Below the pieces are notes generated by a model. The model did not search any database. It saw nothing but the letters and a program-made list of their open reading frames with translations, and was not told the DNA's origin. Positions 18,176 to 27,481 of a stretch of 64,000 nucleotides of DNA are shown piece after piece; the first letter of the stretch is position 1, and the number at the start of each line of letters is the position of its first letter. Both the position numbers and the translations under genes were made by a program. This DNA is from Zhuqueibacter pondensis (GTDB taxonomy: Bacteria > Zhuqueibacterota > Zhuqueibacteria > Zhuqueibacterales > Zhuqueibacteraceae): positions 62,001 through 126,000 of the forward strand of contig JAPDQK010000010.1 of NCBI GenBank assembly GCA_034505955.1, given 5' to 3'.

Positions 18176-18280
18176 GATTATTTTGCAGAATAATTCTGTG
18201 ATCATTCTGCCGAACCTTCATTCTGCCTTTCAAAAATTTGCGGACGCCATAGCTTCTTCGAGGGCTCAGTCGCTTGCCAA

Positions 18281-18727
18281 TCATCGCATGATAAACAACG
18301 TCGCCGTTGTAATGCCGAAAACCACCGTCGTGGCGCGATAAAACTTCAGCAAACGATTCTTCTTGACAAGCTCCTTTTCGCTTTTGGTAAGAACCCGGTT
18401 CAGATCGTCGATCTCCTGCTTGCGGCGTTCGGCAATGCCAAGGGCCTCATGGGTTTGCAGTTCAAGGTTGCTCACCCGATCGCGGAGAACCGCGGTCTGT
18501 TTCTTCAAGTCACCCCACGAAGAAAATATCTGGGGTAACAAGCCAAATCGGATGTTACTCAATCTTTCCGCAGCCCGAATGGGGAGTACAAAACCGGTAT
18601 CGCCCTTCGTGTCGACGACCATCAACACGCTATCGGGTAATACTCGTGTCTGGGAATGGAGGCAGAGGGGAACGAACAAACTCATTAAGCTCACGCAACA
18701 GATCAGTCGGCGTACCTTTGTAAACAT
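18281..18727 (-). CDS. Small secreted coiled-coil/TM protein (spanin-like, second gene)
   Basis: A 148-aa protein with an N-terminal signal-like hydrophobic stretch (LICCVSLMSLFVPLCL, about 8-23), an LPDSVLMVV strand, a long heptad-like helix (about 75-122) and a C-terminal transmembrane segment (TTVVFGITTATLFI, about 132-145). Its first 98 bases overlap the upstream gene in another frame. Small overlapping genes, each with a membrane anchor and coiled coil, are typical of phage spanin or holin cassettes, and similar proteins occur in prophages of Bacteroidota-type hosts. That role is inferred from architecture only; no homology-defining motif is visible and no other phage gene is adjacent. 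Confidence 0.6.
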   Translation of the reverse strand: MFTKVRRLICCVSLMSLFVPLCLHSQTRVLPDSVLMVVDTKGDTGFVLPIRAAERLSNIRFGLLPQIFSSWGDLKKQTAVLRDRVSNLELQTHEALGIAERRKQEIDDLNRVLTKSEKELVKKNRLLKFYRATTVVFGITTATLFIMR

Positions 18728-19013
18728 TGAGATCCCTCACGATTTTGGTAATGACTTTGGTCTTGCTTTGAATTTCCTTTTCCAACGAATCGGCAAGTTC
18801 CCTCTTCCGTATATCCCGCTGGCGCAGGGAATCGATCCGCGCTTCCGCCAGCCGGTTGATTGCCTCGAGCGAATCGTTCTGCCGGCGTACTTGTTCAATT
18901 TCTCTGCGCAGCTTATCGAGATTTTGATCGGGTGCGCAGGTGAACTTGAACAGAAGCATGCCACCGATAATGCCAACTGCCAGCAGAAGCAGCGTCTTGG
19001 TCAGCTCTCGCAT
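18630..19013 (-). CDS. Small membrane-anchored coiled-coil protein (i-spanin-like)
   Basis: A 127-aa protein with an N-terminal transmembrane helix (TLLLLAVGIIGGMLLF, about 6-21) and a periplasmic-type coiled coil (about 31-95, rich in L, R, E, Q), followed by a proline-rich tail. The layout matches Rz-type inner-membrane spanins, which span the periplasm during phage lysis. The start at 19013 is chosen because AGGAGGA lies three to four bases upstream. The 3' end overlaps the next gene by 98 bases in a different frame, as in Rz/Rz1 pairs. It could instead be an unrelated envelope protein. Confidence 0.6.
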   Translation of the reverse strand: MRELTKTLLLLAVGIIGGMLLFKFTCAPDQNLDKLRREIEQVRRQNDSLEAINRLAEARIDSLRQRDIRKRELADSLEKEIQSKTKVITKIVRDLNVYKGTPTDLLRELNEFVRSPLPPFPDTSITR

Positions 19014-19136
19014 CCTTCCTCCTTGGGTTGACACTTTTGCATGAAGTATGATGTTGGTAACATGAAGAATATGATCGCGCGCTTAAATTGTAACATATTT
19101 CCTCAAAAATAGCAAGCATTTTTTGAAAAGACCCAA

Positions 19137-19865
19137 TCACCGGTCTCGCACCATGGCCATGAACTCCTGTTCCAACGACGATCCCTGCCGGCGCAAATCC
19201 CCCCACTCCTGGCGTTGCATTTCGCGCAAGATCCGGCCCTCATGCAGGATGACGAGGCGATCGCAGAGATGCTCGACGGTTTCGATGATGTGTGAGGAAA
19301 AGAGCACGGTGCCGCCGTGACCGCAAAACTCGCGCAAATATTCTTTCAATCGAAAACTGCTTTCGGCATCGAGGCCATTGGTGGCCTCGTCGAGCAGCAG
19401 GATCTCCGGGGTGCCAAGCAGGGCGGCGCAGAGACTGATTTTGCGGCGCATGCCATGGGAGTAGTGCGTGATCAGCTCATTGGCTTTGCGCGAAAGATCG
19501 AAGAAAGCGAGCCAGCTTCGAATTTGCTCCTCCCGTTTTATCGGAGCGACCTGTTTGGCGGCGGCAATAAACTGCAGGAATTCAAGGCCGGTCAAGTACT
19601 CATAGAGAATCTCGGTTTCCGGCGCATAGCCAATTTTGCGTTTATACGCAACGTCACCATAAGTGATCTGCACGCCAGCCAATGCCAACTCTCCGGTATC
19701 GGGCTTTAATAATCCCATTAGGATTTTGAAAAGTGTCGATTTACCAGCACCGTTCGGGCCGACCAATCCGCACAACGTTCCTTTCTCCACAGAGAAGGAG
19801 ACGTCTCGAAGCGCTTGCACTGATGCAAATGCCTTGCTGAGGTTTTTGATGTGGATCATGTTCAT
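19137..19865 (-). CDS. ABC transporter ATP-binding protein (ABC-2 exporter type)
   Basis: A 242-aa ATPase of the CcmA/NatA group, driving an ABC-2-type exporter. Walker A is GPNGAGKS (36-43), the signature region is YSHGMRRK, Walker B is ILLLDEATNGLD and the switch histidine is in FSSHI. YLTGLEFLQFIAA is typical of this group. It pairs with the membrane protein encoded upstream (20055-21416), 189 bases away on the same strand. The exported substrate is unknown. Such two-gene systems often serve lipids, antibiotics or ions. Confidence 0.9.
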   Translation of the reverse strand: MNMIHIKNLSKAFASVQALRDVSFSVEKGTLCGLVGPNGAGKSTLFKILMGLLKPDTGELALAGVQITYGDVAYKRKIGYAPETEILYEYLTGLEFLQFIAAAKQVAPIKREEQIRSWLAFFDLSRKANELITHYSHGMRRKISLCAALLGTPEILLLDEATNGLDAESSFRLKEYLREFCGHGGTVLFSSHIIETVEHLCDRLVILHEGRILREMQRQEWGDLRRQGSSLEQEFMAMVRDR

Positions 19866-20054
19866 GGTTTCGTATTATTGCAAACATTGAGTTCACTTAT
19901 CCAATCAAACGCAGAAAGAAATTCTGAAAGTTTTCTTGTCATTTTTTGAACACGGATCATACGGATTGACACGGATAAAGTAAAAATCTGTGGGCTGTTT
20001 GTTCCCTGCGGGTGCAGCCAATTCCGTGAGCGATTAATTCTTTTTGGTCGCGGC

Positions 20055-21416
20055 TCACCCGCGGTGGGTTATCTCCAAAAACTGAAAATGTCTTTGTGAC
20101 TTGCGAATCCAGAAGAGCATGATTGCCGGCAGCAAGATCGTCCCCAGCGGCATGAAAAACCAAAAGAGAATCATCAGCAAAAGCGAAATATTCAGCAGGA
20201 AGCTGCAAAACCTGGCGTGAGGAAACAAGCCAAAGCCGGCGTTGCAGTACAATGCCGCAAATACGGCCGCGAGGCCGATGATGATGACGATGAAGAAAAG
20301 AAATTCCATTCCCACCCCAAATTTAAATGGCAGGGTGAAAACCGGAGCCAGCATCGGGAGAACGAGAAAACCTGCAGCCAGCAGCCAACGCGCCCGCCAA
20401 GGCATGCGAGCGTTAATGGGTAAAGAACGGATCAATCCCACTGTTTTTATATCATGCTCAAACAAGATCAACAGGGTGTTGATCGACAACGCGCTAAAAA
20501 TGATTTCCAGAACGATGCTGCTGACACAAGCTTCTCTCAAATTCTCATGAACGAAACTGACCACGGTCATGATCGCCAGGGCGAACAAAAGGAGAATGAA
20601 GGTCGATCGCTTGCGCCGCCATAAAAATCGAAGATCGCGCAGAATGAGTGCGTTGGTCGTCCCGGCGCTGCGGCCTGAATTCAACCCGCCAAAGACTACT
20701 TTGGCACCACGTGTGACGCGAGTTTCGATCAATCCCGGCTCATAAGCGCGGTAAATATAAAAAAGAAAAAACGGCACGGCACTCCACCCGAGCAGAAATC
20801 CAATGAGTCCGATGCCCTCTGGCGCAATAAACATTTGTCGCCACCATGAGGCGCCGGCAATGAGAATGAAAATAGTCACCGCCTCGGCAAACAACCAGCC
20901 AAAAAGTTTTTGCGGAGAACGCTGGCGTGCGCGGTGGGCTTGAAGGAATGCGACCAATTGGAGTGTCACCAAAATGCCGAGCACAGTGAAAAAGTGCAAC
21001 ATTCGTCCGGCGGTGTCACCGACGCCGAGCAAAAACGGCGCTGTGCCGAGAAAAAGCATTGGTCCGGTTTTACCCCAAAAACGCAACAAGTGATAGTTGG
21101 CAATGGTTCGCCGATCAAATGGCAGCGCACCGAGAATCTGCCCCTCGCCGGTGGGACGGAGAGTGATGAACGCCAAAACTTCGGCAGCGAGATAGAACAA
21201 CGGCAGAAGCACTGTCAATAAATTTGCCCAGCGCGTTGGAAACTCAACCGCAGAGAGGAATTTCAGACTATAGCCAATATCTGCCGGTGAACGCCCGGTC
21301 AAGAGAAGGACGATGAGAATAATGAGTGCAATTTCGATTCGCGCGGCGCGGTCGAAATGGTGGCGCAGATAATTACGATAATAGCGCAACCGGGTTTTAA
21401 AGAGAAGGCTGAGCAT
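20055..21416 (-). CDS. ABC-2-type transporter permease-like membrane protein
   Basis: A 453-aa polytopic membrane protein with about ten to twelve hydrophobic segments (for example IALIILIVLLLTG, LLPLFYLAAEVLAFI, FILLLFALAIMTVV, LLPAIMLFWI) and an amphipathic N-terminus (LLFKTRLRYYRNYLRH). It is the probable membrane partner of the ATPase gene that follows. I placed the start at 21416 where family-like sequence begins. The frame is open to 21677, but that extension is polar and implausible for a permease; the ribosome site at 21416 is not well spaced, so the start is uncertain. Confidence 0.75.
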   Translation of the reverse strand: MLSLLFKTRLRYYRNYLRHHFDRAARIEIALIILIVLLLTGRSPADIGYSLKFLSAVEFPTRWANLLTVLLPLFYLAAEVLAFITLRPTGEGQILGALPFDRRTIANYHLLRFWGKTGPMLFLGTAPFLLGVGDTAGRMLHFFTVLGILVTLQLVAFLQAHRARQRSPQKLFGWLFAEAVTIFILIAGASWWRQMFIAPEGIGLIGFLLGWSAVPFFLFYIYRAYEPGLIETRVTRGAKVVFGGLNSGRSAGTTNALILRDLRFLWRRKRSTFILLLFALAIMTVVSFVHENLREACVSSIVLEIIFSALSINTLLILFEHDIKTVGLIRSLPINARMPWRARWLLAAGFLVLPMLAPVFTLPFKFGVGMEFLFFIVIIIGLAAVFAALYCNAGFGLFPHARFCSFLLNISLLLMILFWFFMPLGTILLPAIMLFWIRKSQRHFQFLEITHRG

Positions 21417-21768
21417 ACTCCGGATCGGCTGCAGACGACCAAAACCATTGTTCTCGAAAACAGGTGCACATAAATTTAAAACGAAATTTTCCAGAATCCA
21501 AATACTTTGAAAGATTACCCTCCCATAAAAAAACTGCTTGCGAATTGGTGCTGAGAAAGTTATATTGTTTCGGGTTTTCCTCATTCGCAATCTTGACACG
21601 CCATCATTATTGAACCGACTGCTGACAAATCCGCCTCGGTCAGTTGACGATGGGTGTTGCACATAGATTCCTGTCATTACTCGCGCGATCCCTCAACATT
21701 GCACTGCACCGGCTAAATGGGATGGTGTCTTTTTCCGTCCCTGTTTATTCAGTCAAAGAGGTGAAAAA

Positions 21769-24700
21769 ATGAAGTCCGCCCCAACCTCCTTTATGACCTT
21801 CCGGCCACTATGGTGCTTGAGCTCCTGTTTCTTCTTTTGCCTGGTTCTCCTCACCGAGGTCATTGGCCGCGACTCATCGGAAGTTAGCCCTCCAGTCTTA
21901 CAGCGATCGACGGGCGATCTTCGGGAACAAGATCTGAAAAAAGCGACTCAGGCCGATTCGCTCAGGAGACTGGCATCCGCAGAACTGGAAATGGGCGCCT
22001 ATGAGCAAGCTTTATCCAAGCTCGATTTGGCCCTCGCGCTTTATCAATCGATCCGTTATATCCGCCAAGCCGTGGATTGTATGCGCTTGCAGGGCTACAT
22101 TTTTTCCAAGATTGATCGACTCGACCTGGCGCTTGCAAAGTATGAACAAGCCATCAACTTGCTGCGTGACAACAACATCGTTGATCCCAAGCTGGAAGCA
22201 GATTGTCGTTACAGGTATGGCTATGTTCTCTATCGGGCAGAAAAATACACTCAAGCCATCGACGCCCTCAGCGCCGCGCAAAATTTGTACGAAACTATCA
22301 GAGTTCCGGAGATGGCTGCTTCGTGTCTCAAGCTTAAAGCCCATTGCTATTATGATCAGGAGCAGTACGATCTTGCCAGCGTCGTATTTGCCCAGGCGCG
22401 GGAACAGTTCAAAACCCTTCGCGATGACAGCACGAAAGGAATTTGTGCCTATTATCTCGGGCGTTGTTATTACTGGCAGGAAAACTACGAAACAAGCATT
22501 CCATACTTTTCCGAGGCGATGGCTGCGCTCGCGCCTGCCGGATCCCATGCCAACATGACAATTTATGCGGATTGTCTCAGATTCCTCGCCACCATACATT
22601 TCGCCCAAGAGCACTATGCGCAAGCACTTCAGGAATATCTGCGGGCGCGGTCGTTTTTCCAAACTCTGGGAGCATGGCCGGAACAGGCCCAGTGCTTGAT
22701 GAAAATCGGCAATTGCTACTTCAAGCAACAAAATTATGAACGCGCTGCGGCATATTTTGATTCTGCGGCCGCAGCATATCGCCAGATCGATTCCGGAGAA
22801 AATGAAGCCGCCTGTGCCGTCAATGCCAGCCATGCGCTGTTTAATCTCGGCCAGTATCGAGAAGCCGCTTCGCGTTACCGGCTGGCCGCACAAATCGATA
22901 GCGCACTCGCTCTTCATGCGGCAGAAGCGAAGGCGCGCCAGAGCTTGGGCGACGCTCTGACGAACCTTTTGCATTACGATGCCGCCAATGCCGAGTACCT
23001 GCGGGCCGTGTCCTTATATTCCCAATTGGATCAAAGAACCGATCTTGCACAGTGCTACAAAGACATGGCTAACAATTATTTTGATCAAAAATTTTACCAC
23101 GACGCGCTTGACCATTATAACCGGGCATTAAACTATTTTCCGCTCACCAGCGAGACTGCTCTGTCTCGCGCCTGGTGTCTTTATCGTAAAGCTCGCTCGC
23201 TGCACTTGCTGGAGCAATACAGCCAGGCCTTGCTGAGCTACGAGCAAGCCGAAGCCTCGTATCGAGCAACTGGAGATTTTCCCAAGACCGGGGAAAGCTT
23301 GAATTACGCGGGTGACTGTCATTTGGCACTGAGGCAATACAGTCAGGCTCGGCAAAAATATGAAGCCGCGCTGGCGATATTTTTGGAGGTCAAAGACCAG
23401 GAAAAAATCTGCTCGGCTTACCGCAGGCTTGGCCGCTATTATCAGCTGCTGAACCATCCCGCCGAAGCCCTGCAGAATTATCAAAATGCATTATCTGCCT
23501 GCCGCCAGACGGATCATCCTTATAATGTCGCGTTGTGTCTTCATAACATTGCCGAACTGCATGCGGAGAGGAATGACTTTGACAAAGCCCAGGTGAATTA
23601 TCGCGAGGCGCAAAAACTCTACCAGCAAGCGCGTGACTCTTCCGGAGTGGCGGGCTGCAATTTTGGCTTGGGGCAACTGGCATTCAACCGAAAAAATTAT
23701 CCCGAGGCGCAAAATTATCTCGAGGCGGCGCGAAACATTTATCACCATTTGTCCGAGCACTCCAACGAGGCGGTGTGTTTGCGCTATCTTGGGAGCATTT
23801 CCTTTAATCGCGAGGACTTTCGCCGCGCCCTGGCCTTTTACATGCAAAGCGATTCCCTCTTCCGCCATCTGCATGATCCCGAGAATATCGCCAACTGTCA
23901 AATCAAAATTGCCAAAACCTACTTGCGATTCACTCCTCCTGAAGTTGAGAAGGCGTTTGCTCGCAATCGCGAAGCCTTGAATCTCTATCGCTCCATCAAC
24001 CACCCCGCCGGTGTTGCTGAGGCACTGATGCAAATCGGCGATCTCTATCTTCTGCGCTTCGACTTCACTTCCGCCCGGGCTTATTTTGAAGAAGCTTTGG
24101 CGCAGTATGGCACGCTGCCCGAGTCGGTCGATAAAGCTGATTGCGAGATTCACCTGGCGAAAGCAGAAGCCGGCTTGGGGAATGATGAGGAGGCGATGCG
24201 ATGGCTCGACAAGGCGCATGAGTTTCTGGTCCGCTACAATGATAAAGAAGCGCTTGCGAATTACTGGGATGCGCGCGCAACCGTGTTGTACGCCATGCTG
24301 CGTTATGAAGAGGCATTGAAGGCTGATTCCATCGCCATCTCCGGTTATCGACAAACGGGCCAGATTGATGCGGAGGCGGATTGCCGGATCCAGATCGCCA
24401 ATATTTATTACGACCTCAATCAACCGGACAGCGCCGCGGACTACTATCACGGTGCGTTGCGTTTGGCGAAAAAATCCGGCAATGAAGCGCTTCAAGCGAC
24501 CTGTCTGTTGCTGCTGGGCAATGTCAGTTATGACAAGGAACAGTACCCCGAAGCACAACAATATTACGAACAAGCCTGGAGCAGCGCACAGGGCCGAAGC
24601 GATTATATTCTCCAGGCCTCGTGCCGGATCAATTTGGGCAACCTCAAGATCAAAGCGCAGCAGATCGAGGCTGCCGAACAAGACTATCGCCAGGCTTTGG

Positions 24701-26418
24701 AATTGTCACAGCAACATAACTACCCCAAAGGCGAAGCCGTGAGCTATGGCAACCTGGGTGGCGCTTATGTTGATCAGGCCAGATACGAGCAGGCGCTGGA
24801 TTATTTCAACAGAGCGGAGACGATCTGCGACCGCTATCACTTCAAACGCGAGTTGCGCCTGGTGTATACGAACAAAGGCGTGGTTCTGGAAAAATTGGAG
24901 CGCTTCAATGAGGCAATCAATGCCTATATTGCTGCGATTGGAATCATCGACCAAATCGGCACCGGCCTGAGCCGCGAACATTTGCTGCGCAGCTTTTTCA
25001 GAGATTATGCCGAGCTTTACAATCATTTGATCCTGTTGCTCTATCAACAGAACCGGCTGAGCGAAGTGATGTTCTACGCTGAAAAAATGAAATCGCCTGA
25101 ATCCCTGCAGATTTTGCAGGAATCGATCGCGCAGACGGGTAACCCGGCGCTCATCGCGGAATTCAACGAACACGCAAAGCGCATTCTGGAAGCGCGCCGC
25201 CGGTTGACGCAAACTGGAAAAATGGAGCAAACCGCCAACACCGAGCTGTGGTCCGAGGCCACTGAAACAATCGAAAGTTCCTTTGCCAAAATTTTGGCTG
25301 CCGCTGCCAAATACGGAATAAATCTGGAAGACATTTACCGTGTCGGCCATTTTACAAAAGAAAAAATCGCGGGTGATCAAGCTTATGTGCTTTATTATCC
25401 CACCTCGGAGGTTCTCTTGATCGTCGTCATCACCAGTGAAGGGCACCGAGGCGTTGCTGTCAAAATTGCCCAGAAGGTTCTTTTTGAGCAAATTCAAGCC
25501 TACCGGAACGAAATCAAGAAAGCCGTTGACGATGGACAACAAGGCAGATTCCCGCAAGAAATCATTGACTGGAACGACCCGTATCTGGCACCGCTGATGC
25601 AACAGGCACAAGTGTTGTACGACAAGTTGATCGCGCCGATCGAACCGCAGATTGCAAATAAAAAGTCCATTACCATCGTTCCTTCAGGAACGATCTACTA
25701 TCTCCCGTTGCATGCGCTGGCCAAAAAAACCGCCGGTGGTGATTATGTCTTTGTTCAAGAACGCTGGTGTGTTTCTTATCTACCTGCCTTTCGTTTTGGT
25801 TTTTCCCTGCCCACGACCGGCCCGTTACTTCGGGATAAGGTCTTTGTTTTCGCCAATTCCGAGGGGGATCTGCCCGGGGCTGAAAGCGCCGCAGAGGAGA
25901 TTCTCAAATACGTTCCTGATGCACAGGTCTTTATCAGAGATCAAGCCACCGAGGAACGTTATAAACAGTTATGTCAACAGTATTCCGTGCTGATCCTGTT
26001 GAATCATTCTCGACTCGATCCGGTCAATCCGCAAAAGACCTGCATCCGGCTTGCCAGGTCTGCCCGGGAGGATGGACAACTCTACTTGAGTGAAGTGCAA
26101 AACCATCCGTGCCCCACGAATTTGGTGATTCTCACGGCCTGTGAGACGGCAATCGGCGGCAATCATACCGGTGCCGAGATCGTCAACCTGGCCAGCGCTT
26201 TCAGCCTCGCTCGGGCGAAATCAATTATTGCCACCTTGTGGCCTATTCCGGATGTTTCCACCAAGGAATTGATGCTGCATTTTTACCGGCAGTTTTTTGA
26301 AAAGCAGCAATCCCCTCTGGAAGCGCTGTATCAGGCACAATTATCTTTGATGCGCGATGCGCGTTTCAAACATCCCTTGTTTTGGGGCGCCTTCACTTTT
26401 ATCGGAGACTCGAGATAA
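21769..26418 (+). CDS. Giant TPR-CHAT protein
   Basis: A 1549-aa protein. A signal peptide or membrane anchor (FFFCLVLLTEVIG, about 20-34) precedes more than twenty tetratricopeptide repeats (about 60-1115, recurring Y-x-x-A-x-x-x-Y/F patterns). After a helical linker comes a C-terminal CHAT (caspase-like) domain (about 1270-1549). The peptidase dyad is preserved: H1413 in LNHSRLDP (usually THG, here NHS) and C1458 in LTACETA. SLARAKSIIATLWP is also typical. The start has GAGGTG five bases before ATG. CHAT proteins are cysteine peptidases, some acting in defence or programmed death. The type III-E partner Csx29 is also TPR-CHAT, but it is cytoplasmic and shorter. The gene stands alone, with oppositely oriented genes on its left. 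Confidence 0.9.
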   Translation: MKSAPTSFMTFRPLWCLSSCFFFCLVLLTEVIGRDSSEVSPPVLQRSTGDLREQDLKKATQADSLRRLASAELEMGAYEQALSKLDLALALYQSIRYIRQAVDCMRLQGYIFSKIDRLDLALAKYEQAINLLRDNNIVDPKLEADCRYRYGYVLYRAEKYTQAIDALSAAQNLYETIRVPEMAASCLKLKAHCYYDQEQYDLASVVFAQAREQFKTLRDDSTKGICAYYLGRCYYWQENYETSIPYFSEAMAALAPAGSHANMTIYADCLRFLATIHFAQEHYAQALQEYLRARSFFQTLGAWPEQAQCLMKIGNCYFKQQNYERAAAYFDSAAAAYRQIDSGENEAACAVNASHALFNLGQYREAASRYRLAAQIDSALALHAAEAKARQSLGDALTNLLHYDAANAEYLRAVSLYSQLDQRTDLAQCYKDMANNYFDQKFYHDALDHYNRALNYFPLTSETALSRAWCLYRKARSLHLLEQYSQALLSYEQAEASYRATGDFPKTGESLNYAGDCHLALRQYSQARQKYEAALAIFLEVKDQEKICSAYRRLGRYYQLLNHPAEALQNYQNALSACRQTDHPYNVALCLHNIAELHAERNDFDKAQVNYREAQKLYQQARDSSGVAGCNFGLGQLAFNRKNYPEAQNYLEAARNIYHHLSEHSNEAVCLRYLGSISFNREDFRRALAFYMQSDSLFRHLHDPENIANCQIKIAKTYLRFTPPEVEKAFARNREALNLYRSINHPAGVAEALMQIGDLYLLRFDFTSARAYFEEALAQYGTLPESVDKADCEIHLAKAEAGLGNDEEAMRWLDKAHEFLVRYNDKEALANYWDARATVLYAMLRYEEALKADSIAISGYRQTGQIDAEADCRIQIANIYYDLNQPDSAADYYHGALRLAKKSGNEALQATCLLLLGNVSYDKEQYPEAQQYYEQAWSSAQGRSDYILQASCRINLGNLKIKAQQIEAAEQDYRQALELSQQHNYPKGEAVSYGNLGGAYVDQARYEQALDYFNRAETICDRYHFKRELRLVYTNKGVVLEKLERFNEAINAYIAAIGIIDQIGTGLSREHLLRSFFRDYAELYNHLILLLYQQNRLSEVMFYAEKMKSPESLQILQESIAQTGNPALIAEFNEHAKRILEARRRLTQTGKMEQTANTELWSEATETIESSFAKILAAAAKYGINLEDIYRVGHFTKEKIAGDQAYVLYYPTSEVLLIVVITSEGHRGVAVKIAQKVLFEQIQAYRNEIKKAVDDGQQGRFPQEIIDWNDPYLAPLMQQAQVLYDKLIAPIEPQIANKKSITIVPSGTIYYLPLHALAKKTAGGDYVFVQERWCVSYLPAFRFGFSLPTTGPLLRDKVFVFANSEGDLPGAESAAEEILKYVPDAQVFIRDQATEERYKQLCQQYSVLILLNHSRLDPVNPQKTCIRLARSAREDGQLYLSEVQNHPCPTNLVILTACETAIGGNHTGAEIVNLASAFSLARAKSIIATLWPIPDVSTKELMLHFYRQFFEKQQSPLEALYQAQLSLMRDARFKHPLFWGAFTFIGDSR

Positions 26419-26644
26419 GATTGTGCAGCATCACGGTAAGAAATATGGCCCGGGCAACACTATATAAATGAAGCCTGAGATGCTATAGCATAAGCACAGT
26501 GCCTCTCTAACGCCGGCGGCAACACCACAGGCCGCTCCTGGCGTTGTTGGCGATTGCGCAAACGCGCGTTTTTCATGCTTCCATCGGTGCCTCCGGGACG
26601 CAGTTGCGCCCGGGGAAGGTCTCGATCCTTGGGAGAACGGTTGC

Positions 26645-26899
26645 ATGAAAAACAAGATTGTAAAAACTGCCCTTGCCACCCTGGCCTTTGGTTCGGAATC
26701 CACGCTTGGGTACCTCTACTCTTTGATTGGACCTGACCATGGTGGAATCATTACCCAGGTTGAACAAGACCTTTTTGTGAAGGCCAGTTTCAAGTTGTTG
26801 TGCCTTGCCTTGAGCTTCCTGGCAGCCCATTTCGCGCTTTGCCAATTTATTCCGTTAATAGTCAAAACTGTGCAAGAAAAGCAAAGATCTTTGGGTTGA
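26645..26899 (+). CDS. Possible small membrane protein
   Basis: An 84-aa open frame with GGAG nine bases before its ATG and a C-terminal hydrophobic stretch (LLCLALSFLAAHFALCQFI, about 50-68). I recognise no family. It lies in a repeat-rich region with little other coding signal, so it may be fortuitous. Confidence 0.25.
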   Translation: MKNKIVKTALATLAFGSESTLGYLYSLIGPDHGGIITQVEQDLFVKASFKLLCLALSFLAAHFALCQFIPLIVKTVQEKQRSLG

Positions 26900-26971
26900 G
26901 TTTGATTCAGTCAGTATTCACAAGGGTTTTATGCAATTTTCAAAATCCGTTGGAAAAATTGGCTTTGAACC

Positions 26972-27003
26972 TTTTGGTCGCGGCCTGCGGCCGTGGGCTT
27001 ATC
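26972..27003. repeat. Short dispersed repeat shared with 20042-20074
   Basis: Both sites read TTTTGGTCGCGGC, then a diverged GC-rich core containing GCGG, then TGGG-TTATC. The partner at 20042-20074 lies at the 3' end of the ABC permease gene. The match is short and imperfect. Confidence 0.4.
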
Positions 27004-27312
27004 CGCCTTGTGTCTGGAAAAAATATTTTCTGAACAGCCTCCCGCTAAATCAAATGACTCACCATCACTGTTGCGGTGGGCCGCGCGGCAAACAGAAAAA
27101 AATATAAAAAATGCGTAAGAAAAACCATTTTGGCGACACTTATATAATGAGACCTGAAGTTTCATAAATGCGATAGAGCCTTCCGTTCAACAGCAGCCAC
27201 ATCTTGCGCCGCCCCAGCCCCATTTCTCTATCGCAAAAACAAACCACAACCGATTTCAAATTTTACACTTGCTGACGCTGAAAAGGAGGACGGCAAGATG
27301 AAAAAATCTCCG

Positions 27313-27394
27313 CTGCGATTGAAATCGCAGACTAAAAGCTGAAAGTCACCTGAAGGTGACTTGTTACCCAATGGCTGGCAGCCGCCTTCAGGCG
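27313..27394. repeat. Cluster of three perfect hairpins (REP-like)
   Basis: Three perfect inverted repeats occur within 82 bases: CTGCGATT-GA-AATCGCAG (27313-27330), AAGTCACC-TGAA-GGTGACTT (27343-27362) and CGCCT-TC-AGGCG (27383-27394). The core themes CACCTGAAGGTG and CGCCTTCAGGCG resemble each other, which suggests a REP/BIME-style extragenic element rather than one terminator. No poly-T tract follows. Confidence 0.65.
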
Positions 27395-27481
27395 ACTTGC
27401 GCTTTTGAACCTGAGAATTCATTTTCAGGCGAAGGTTACCGAGAAAACGATGCAAAATTCAGGTTATAACACTTTTTCACT

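Larger units (their letters stand above)
26419..27468. other. Gene-poor accessory stretch
   Basis: Apart from one weak small gene (26645-26899) I see no gene here. It holds two loosely related stretches (near 26455 and 27132, both with a CACTATATAAATGA-like core), a short dispersed repeat at 26972-27003 and three hairpins at 27313-27394. The composition fits decayed or mobile DNA. Confidence 0.5.

Noticed and set aside
26645..26899. Confident small membrane protein gene
   Set aside because: Only the ribosome site and a hydrophobic stretch support it; kept as a low-confidence feature rather than a finding.
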